Shown here one piece after another: positions 7,360 to 10,585 of a stretch of DNA of 10,585 nucleotides. Below the pieces are notes generated by a model. The model saw only the letters and a program-made list of their open reading frames with translations, had not been told where the DNA came from and did not search any database. The DNA comes from Cyanobium sp. NIES-981 (lineage in GTDB: Bacteria > Cyanobacteriota > Cyanobacteriia > PCC-6307 > Cyanobiaceae): contig CAMDSS010000048.1 in NCBI GenBank assembly GCA_945907085.1, positions 1 to 10,585 of the forward strand, written 5' to 3'. Positions within the stretch are counted from its first letter, which is position 1; every line of letters begins with the position of its first letter. Position numbers and translations under genes: made by a program.

Positions 7360-7419
7360 CTTTGCCTTAGGGCCTCGTTTTGATTCCCTTTGTATTCATA
7401 GCTTTCGGTGAATTCACTG
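7360..7419 (-). other. Spacer between sigA and the glycosyltransferase operon
   Basis: These 60 bp lie between the TAG of sigA and the ATG of the GT2-GtrA gene, both on the minus strand. I see no GC-rich stem followed by a T-run, so there is no evident intrinsic terminator for sigA. I also see no well-spaced -35/-10 pair; TATGAAT and TACAAAG are isolated A+T stretches only. A ribosome-binding AAGG sits just before ATG 7359. Read-through from sigA into the operon is therefore possible but unproven. Confidence 0.45.
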
Positions 7420-8793
7420 CTATTTGATGTATTCCTTGAGGACGCCATTGCGGTTGGGATGGCGCAGTTTGCGTAGGGCCTTCGCTTCGATCTGGCGAAT
7501 CCGTTCGCGGGTGACATCAAAAATTTGTCCGATTTCCTCGAGGGTCTTCATTCGTCCATCATCGAGGCCGTAGCGGAGGCGAAGAACGTCCCGTTCCCGG
7601 GGGCTGAGCGTTGCCAGGACCCCCTCCAGGTCTTCGCGGAGGAGATTTTTGGCCACGTCCTGCTCGGGATTTTCGATGTCTGCTTCGATGAAATCACCAA
7701 GGCGCGAATCTTCCTCTTTGCCGATGGGAGTTTCCAGGGAAATCGGCAGTTGGGCTGACTTTGCGATGAAGCGGAGTTTCTCGATGGTCATTTCCATCGA
7801 CTCAGCAATTTCTTCTTCCGTGGGTTTGCGCCCAAACTCTTGGGAGAGGGTTTTTGTGGTTTTCTTGATGCGAGAGATGGTCTCGTACAGGTGTACCGGC
7901 AGTCGGATGGTGCGGCTTTGATCGGCAATGGCCCGGGTGATGGCCTGGCGAATCCACCATGTGGCGTAGGTGGAGAACTTGTAACCCTTCTCGTGGTCGA
8001 ATTTCTCCGCTGCCCGAATGAGGCCAAGGCTGCCTTCCTGGATGAGGTCCTGGAATGAGAGGCCCCGATTCATGTATTTCTTGGCGATCGAGACCACCAA
8101 CCGCAGGTTCGACTGAACCATCTTTTCCTTGGCCCTGCGGCCGAGCATCAGCCTGCGGCGGAACTTGATCAGGGGCATCTCGACCAGCCCAGCCCATTCC
8201 TTGTTGTCAGGCAGGTGGCCGCTGTCGACTTCGAATTGGGCCGCCAGCTCTTCGAGGTGCAGCAAGTCTGCAATTTTGCGGGCCAGCTCGATCTCTTCGT
8301 CCGGGCGCAGGAGGCGAATTCTGCCGATTTCCTGGAGGTACACCCGAATGGAATCTTCGGTGTAGACCCCCTTGGGCCCAATCTTGATGCTGGCTAGGGC
8401 CTTAGCTGCCTTGTCGTCCTTTTCGCCATTGGCGATGGCCAGATCGACGGGCGAATCTGTAGTTGCTTCCAGCAAGGCATCAGCGGCTGCATCGGGGGAA
8501 GCCGGGGCTTTAGCCGCAGTTTTGGGCTTGGCAGCTGGCTTTGCCTTCGCTGCGCTCGGGGTTGCGACTGCTTTGGGCTTGGCGGCTGCTTTGGGTGCTG
8601 CAGTTTTCTTGGCAGCTGGTTTCTTTGGGGCGACTGGCTTCTTAGCGGCCGTGGCCTTGCTTTCTGCAGTCGCTTTCTTTTCGGCTGGTTTCTTTTTCGC
8701 TGCCGGGACTTTGACGGATACCTGTTCCCCATCTGGGGTGGCAACCACAAGAATTTCTGAGGAGTCTTTCAACGGTGCAGCAGCTGGGCTCAT
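7420..8793 (-). CDS. sigA: Principal RNA polymerase sigma factor SigA/RpoD (group 1 sigma-70)
   Basis: This housekeeping sigma factor directs RNA polymerase to -10/-35 promoters. With the ATG at 8793 it has 457 residues. Region 1.2 is YTEDSIRVYLQEIGRIRLL (about 144-162). Region 2 runs from KMVQSNLRLVVSIAKKYMNR through LSFQDLIQEGSLGLIRA and FSTYATWWIRQAITRA (about 224-290), which covers -10 recognition and melting. Region 3 follows, with LPISLETPIGKEEDSRLGDF, and region 4 has LSPRERDVLRLRYGL and the helix-turn-helix TLEEIGQIFDVTRERIRQIE (about 417-436), ending HPNRNGVLKEYIK. These match cyanobacterial group 1 SigA rather than group 2 factors. Residues about 30-100 are an unusual Lys/Ala/Pro-rich stretch, like histone H1 tails, in place of an acidic region 1.1. 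I prefer ATG 8793 to the in-frame TTG 8826, because MSPAAAP followed by EILVVA looks like related picocyanobacterial starts. A 407-bp structured intergenic region lies upstream. Confidence 0.95.
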   Translation of the reverse strand: MSPAAAPLKDSSEILVVATPDGEQVSVKVPAAKKKPAEKKATAESKATAAKKPVAPKKPAAKKTAAPKAAAKPKAVATPSAAKAKPAAKPKTAAKAPASPDAAADALLEATTDSPVDLAIANGEKDDKAAKALASIKIGPKGVYTEDSIRVYLQEIGRIRLLRPDEEIELARKIADLLHLEELAAQFEVDSGHLPDNKEWAGLVEMPLIKFRRRLMLGRRAKEKMVQSNLRLVVSIAKKYMNRGLSFQDLIQEGSLGLIRAAEKFDHEKGYKFSTYATWWIRQAITRAIADQSRTIRLPVHLYETISRIKKTTKTLSQEFGRKPTEEEIAESMEMTIEKLRFIAKSAQLPISLETPIGKEEDSRLGDFIEADIENPEQDVAKNLLREDLEGVLATLSPRERDVLRLRYGLDDGRMKTLEEIGQIFDVTRERIRQIEAKALRKLRHPNRNGVLKEYIK

Positions 8794-8832
8794 GGGAAGC
8801 AGGCAATAGAGAGGACGCAGGCACAACCCTCA

Positions 8833-8871
8833 ACTGCGAAGGCCACCGGACCGACTGGTGGTCTTCGCAGT
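8833..8871. repeat. Long inverted repeat/hairpin upstream of sigA
   Basis: ACTGCGAAGGCCACC (8833-8847) faces GGTGGTCTTCGCAGT (8857-8871). Fourteen of 15 positions are complementary, and the odd one is a G-U pair in plus-strand RNA but an A-C mismatch in minus-strand RNA. In plus-strand RNA two more inner pairs (G-U, G-C) close a 5-nt loop. The hairpin lies 39 bp before the sigA ATG and is not followed by a T-run on either strand, so it is not a simple terminator. In the sigA leader it could affect translation or RNA stability; it could also be part of a plus-strand RNA. Confidence 0.75.
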
Positions 8872-8875
8872 GAGA

Positions 8876-8906
8876 CCCCGCCTTCGGGGAAAACCTGAAA
8901 TCAGGT
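8876..8906. repeat. Two adjacent short inverted repeats upstream of sigA
   Basis: CCCCG (8876-8880) pairs with CGGGG (8885-8889) around a CCTT loop. Just beyond it lies ACCTGA (8893-8898) with TCAGGT (8901-8906), a 14-bp dyad with a 2-base centre that suits a dimeric DNA-binding protein better than an RNA hairpin. The dyad overlaps TTGACC on the minus strand (8908-8903), which resembles a -35 box, but there is no matching -10 at 16-19 bp. Together with the 8833-8871 hairpin these form three consecutive stem structures in the presumed sigA leader. Confidence 0.5.
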
Positions 8907-8926
8907 CAATACGGGTGGACGAACGG

Positions 8927-9017
8927 GAACGTGGTCGGCGATAGGTCTGCAAAACAGAACAGCACCCAGCCCAGGCTCTGGCGAAACTGGTGGAATGGAG
9001 ACGCAGAACGTGGTCGG
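8927..9017. repeat. 12-bp direct repeat GAACGTGGTCGG, two copies
   Basis: GAACGTGGTCGG occurs exactly at 8927-8938 and again at 9006-9017, 79 bp apart, inside the sigA-priA intergenic region. An exact 12-mer repeated within 400 bp is unlikely by chance. The flanks differ (CGAT after the first copy, GCGG after the second), so this is not a longer duplication. It could be a pair of protein-binding sites or a remnant of a duplication. Confidence 0.5.
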
Positions 9018-9068
9018 GCGGCCGAAGCCGGTGCAGCGCTGTCAGGGGTGTTCGCAGACCGGGAGGCC

Positions 9069-9164
9069 AAAAAATGGGAGACTTGCTCCCGGGCACTCAC
9101 TACAGGTCTTCCCGCTGGAAGGAACTCTGCTTGGTTCCGACGGCAGTGTTTGGACTGCCCAACA
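9069..9164 (-). ncRNA. Candidate small RNA or attenuated leader upstream of sigA
   Basis: Read on the minus strand, about 95 nt form consecutive hairpins and end like an intrinsic terminator. The stems are GGCAGT/ACTGCC (9159-9142, loop CCAAAC), GGAAC/GTTCC (9138-9121), TTCC/GGAA (9120-9109) and GGGAG/CTCCC (9090-9076), the last followed by A and six T (9075-9069). A weak promoter-like pair lies upstream: TTGCAA (9198-9193) and TAGGAT (9175-9170) with 17-bp spacing. It does not match tmRNA, SRP RNA, RNase P RNA or 6S RNA motifs I know. Each element alone is modest; the ordered combination is the evidence. It could instead be an attenuator in a long sigA leader. Confidence 0.3.
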
Positions 9165-9180
9165 TCACAATCCTAATAAT
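9151..9180 (+). promoter_or_regulatory. Possible priA promoter
   Basis: TGGACT (9151-9156, 4/6 to TTGACA) and AATAAT (9175-9180, 5/6 to TATAAT) are separated by 18 bp. Transcription would begin near 9187, about 14 nt before the TTG start. The -35 element lies within the GGCAGT/ACTGCC dyad (9142-9159), so a repressor there could block it. This rests on hexamer matching only. Confidence 0.3.
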
Positions 9181-9200
9181 CGCCAGGGGTCTTTGCAACC

Positions 9201-10585
9201 TTGCTAAGCCAATGGCTCCAAATTTGGCTGGAAGCGGGCCGGGAGGGCCAGGTTTTCACCTACTCAAACCTGGGGGATAGCCCTGTTGGGGCGGGTGATT
9301 TGGTTCGGGTGCGTCTCCAAGGTCGGCGCCATGTCGGCCTGGTGGTGGATGTTTTGGATGCCTGCCCAGTCGAGCTTGCTGGCAAAACGATTCAACCCAT
9401 CGAATCCGTGCTCCAGAGCGCGGCCGTTGACCCCAACTGGCAGGGTCTGCTGAAGGATGTGGCCCAGGCTTGCCAGACCAGCTTCTTTAAAACCCTCAAG
9501 ACAGCTCTTCCCCCTGGTTGGCTCGGCCAGCGCAAGCAGGCCCCAAGCCTTGCGCGCCGGCCCAGCTGGTTGGTCGCCTTGGTCGAGCCTGCGCCGGCAG
9601 GGGACACCCCCCCCACGGCCAAGCAGCAGGACCTTCTCCAACATTTAGCGGAGCAGGGGGAGCCCATCCCCTTGACCAAGCTCTGCGGGGAGCAGGGCTT
9701 TAGCCGATCTGTGCTGAAGGCTTTGGAGCAGCGGGGTCTGGTTCAAAGGCTGCTGGCCAGCGATGGGATGGCCTTACCCGCCGGGGATTCCCCGGATTCC
9801 CTGCGGCAACTCACCGAGGCCCAAGTTGGGGCCGTGGCGGCGATCCGCGATGCCCTGCCGGCCCAGACATTGTTGCTTTGGGGGATCACCGGTTCCGGTA
9901 AAACCGAGGTCTATCTCCAGGCTGCCGCCCAGGCCCTGGCGGCGGGTCAAAGCAGCTTGGTGCTCACCCCAGAGATCGGTTTGATCCCCCAACTGCTGGA
10001 TCGCTGCCGGGAACGCTTTGGCGCGCAGGTGGTGGAGTTCCATAGCGGCCTGGGCGATGCCGACCGGGTGGCTGCTTGGCGCCGCTGCCTGGACGGCACT
10101 CCAGTGGTGGCGGTGGGGACGCGCTCAGCCATTTTTCTGCCGCTGGCAGAGCTGGGTTTGATCGTGCTGGATGAGGAGCACGACACCTCCTACAAGCAGG
10201 ACAGCCCGATGCCCTGTTATCACGCCCGGGATGTGGCCCGGCTGCGCGCTAAGCGCTCTGGGGCCAAATTGATTTTGGGTAGTGCCACGCCCTCGCTGGA
10301 AACCTGGCTCACTTGCCAGCCGCCCCAGCCCACTACCCAACTCCTGCGTCTCCCGGAACGGATTGGGACCCGCCCCCTCCCCCCAGTGCGGGTGATCGAC
10401 ATGCGCCACGAGCTGGCCGACGGGCACAGGCGCCTGATCAGCCGAGCCCTGATGGGACGGTTGGAGCTGCTGCAGGAGAAGCAGCAACAGGCCGTGATTC
10501 TTGTGCCTCGGCGGGGTTATCGGGCCTTCTTGAGCTGCCGCAGTTGCGGCGAAGTGGTGATGTGCCCCCACTGCGATGTGGCCCT
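9201..10585 (+). CDS. priA: Primosomal protein N' (PriA helicase), 5' part (runs off right edge)
   Basis: PriA is the superfamily 2 DNA helicase that reloads the replisome at stalled forks. The frame is open from after a TAA (9177-9179) to the right edge, giving 461 codons of an expected roughly 730-760. The N-terminal DNA-binding domain begins LSQWLQIWLEAGREGQVF, followed by SPVGAGDLVRVRLQGRRHVG, and a winged-helix region lies at about 135-190. Helicase motifs are LLWGITGSGKTEVYLQ (Walker A, 228-235), LTPEIGLIPQL, FHSGLGDADR, VGTRSAIF, LDEEHDTSYKQ (DEEH 324-327) and GSATPSLE. The zinc-binding region starts at the end with SCRSCGEVVMCPHC (C446, C449, C455, C458). The only credible start is TTG 9201: no ATG or GTG lies between the upstream stop and the domain, and AGGGG lies 11 bp upstream. 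Sequence is GC-rich core type (line 9901-9960 is 40/60 G+C). It is divergent from sigA. Confidence 0.95.
   Translation, partial: MLSQWLQIWLEAGREGQVFTYSNLGDSPVGAGDLVRVRLQGRRHVGLVVDVLDACPVELAGKTIQPIESVLQSAAVDPNWQGLLKDVAQACQTSFFKTLKTALPPGWLGQRKQAPSLARRPSWLVALVEPAPAGDTPPTAKQQDLLQHLAEQGEPIPLTKLCGEQGFSRSVLKALEQRGLVQRLLASDGMALPAGDSPDSLRQLTEAQVGAVAAIRDALPAQTLLLWGITGSGKTEVYLQAAAQALAAGQSSLVLTPEIGLIPQLLDRCRERFGAQVVEFHSGLGDADRVAAWRRCLDGTPVVAVGTRSAIFLPLAELGLIVLDEEHDTSYKQDSPMPCYHARDVARLRAKRSGAKLILGSATPSLETWLTCQPPQPTTQLLRLPERIGTRPLPPVRVIDMRHELADGHRRLISRALMGRLELLQEKQQQAVILVPRRGYRAFLSCRSCGEVVMCPHCDVA

Larger units (their letters stand above)
8794..9200. other. Divergent sigA/priA intergenic region, rich in inverted repeats
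   Basis: This gene-free stretch lies between the sigA ATG and the priA start. No open frame here shows family features or convincing translation signals. It contains at least six inverted repeats: 8833-8871, 8876-8889, 8893-8906, 9076-9090, 9121-9138 and 9142-9159. It also holds a 12-bp direct repeat (8927-8938 and 9006-9017) and weak divergent promoter-like hexamers near the priA end. The three inverted repeats nearest sigA would fall in its untranslated leader if transcription starts beyond about 8907. The other three would lie in a possible small minus-strand transcript. Confidence 0.6.

Noticed and set aside
8372..8809. Plus-strand frame encoding a very hydrophobic Ala/Gly/Phe-rich 145-residue 'membrane protein'
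   Set aside because: It is the exact antisense of the Lys/Ala/Pro repeats of sigA; the hydrophobicity is a by-product of the reverse complement of Lys and Ala codons.
8903..8908. TTGACC as a -35 box for sigA on the minus strand
   Set aside because: No TANNNT-like -10 occurs 15-19 bp downstream, where the sequence is GC-rich (CCCCGAAGG).
8978..9010. Resemblance to a tRNA-Leu D-arm (TGGCGAAACTGG...GGAGACGC)
   Set aside because: There is no pairing acceptor stem, no anticodon stem and no T-arm GTTCGAATC-type motif at the right distances, so it is not a tRNA gene.
8990..9280. Plus-strand 96-codon frame across the start of priA
   Set aside because: It is out of frame with priA, rich in Arg/Gly/Trp, has no family motif or ribosome site, and overlaps the true priA start.

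Overview
The window looks like part of a picocyanobacterial (alpha-cyanobacterial) chromosome of the Synechococcus/Cyanobium type. The evidence is a group 1 sigma factor whose regions 2 to 4 read like cyanobacterial SigA, a DUF1824 protein (a family I know only from cyanobacteria), a PriA with a short picocyanobacterial-style N-terminus, GC-rich flanks, and no complete HIP1 octamer (GCGATCGC) that I could find. From memory, sigA and priA sit side by side in marine picocyanobacteria, so the right part is conserved core chromosome.

Layout. A 5'-end fragment of a DUF1824 gene leaves the window on the left, on the minus strand. Divergent from it is a GtrB/ArnC-type polyprenyl-phosphate glycosyltransferase (468-1523, plus). 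It converges on, and overlaps by 79 bp, the last gene of a tightly packed four-gene minus-strand operon (7359 down to 1445). In transcription order this operon encodes a DPM-synthase-like GT2 fused to a GtrA domain, two different ArnT/PMT-type integral-membrane glycosyltransferases, and a GtrA domain fused to a YdjC/ChbG/HpnK/NaxD-type carbohydrate deacetylase. Spacers inside the operon are only 4 to 9 bp. Upstream of it, 60 bp away and in the same orientation, is the principal sigma factor gene sigA (8793 to 7420). A 407-bp divergent intergenic region rich in inverted repeats separates sigA from priA, whose 5' 461 codons run to the right edge.

How the genes may work together (inference). The five sugar-lipid genes contain every step of a 'charge, edit, flip, transfer' pathway on a polyprenyl-phosphate carrier. 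The cytosolic GT2 enzymes load a sugar, the YdjC domain removes an N-acyl group, GtrA domains move the lipid-linked sugar across the membrane, and the ArnT-like enzymes transfer it to an acceptor outside. The logic matches ArnC-ArnD-ArnT of enterobacteria, and especially FlmF2-NaxD-FlmK of Francisella, where NaxD is a YdjC-family deacetylase acting on undecaprenyl-phosphate-N-acetylhexosamine. What stands out is the physical fusion of the presumed flippase to the presumed deacetylase. Sugar and acceptor (lipid A, another envelope glycan, or protein) cannot be read from the sequence.

Base composition drops sharply in the middle of the operon (some 60-base lines near 30-40% GC, against about 65-70% in priA and in the 5' part of the deacetylase gene). 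This suggests that the glycosylation block is an accessory, possibly transferred, insert beside the core sigA-priA pair.
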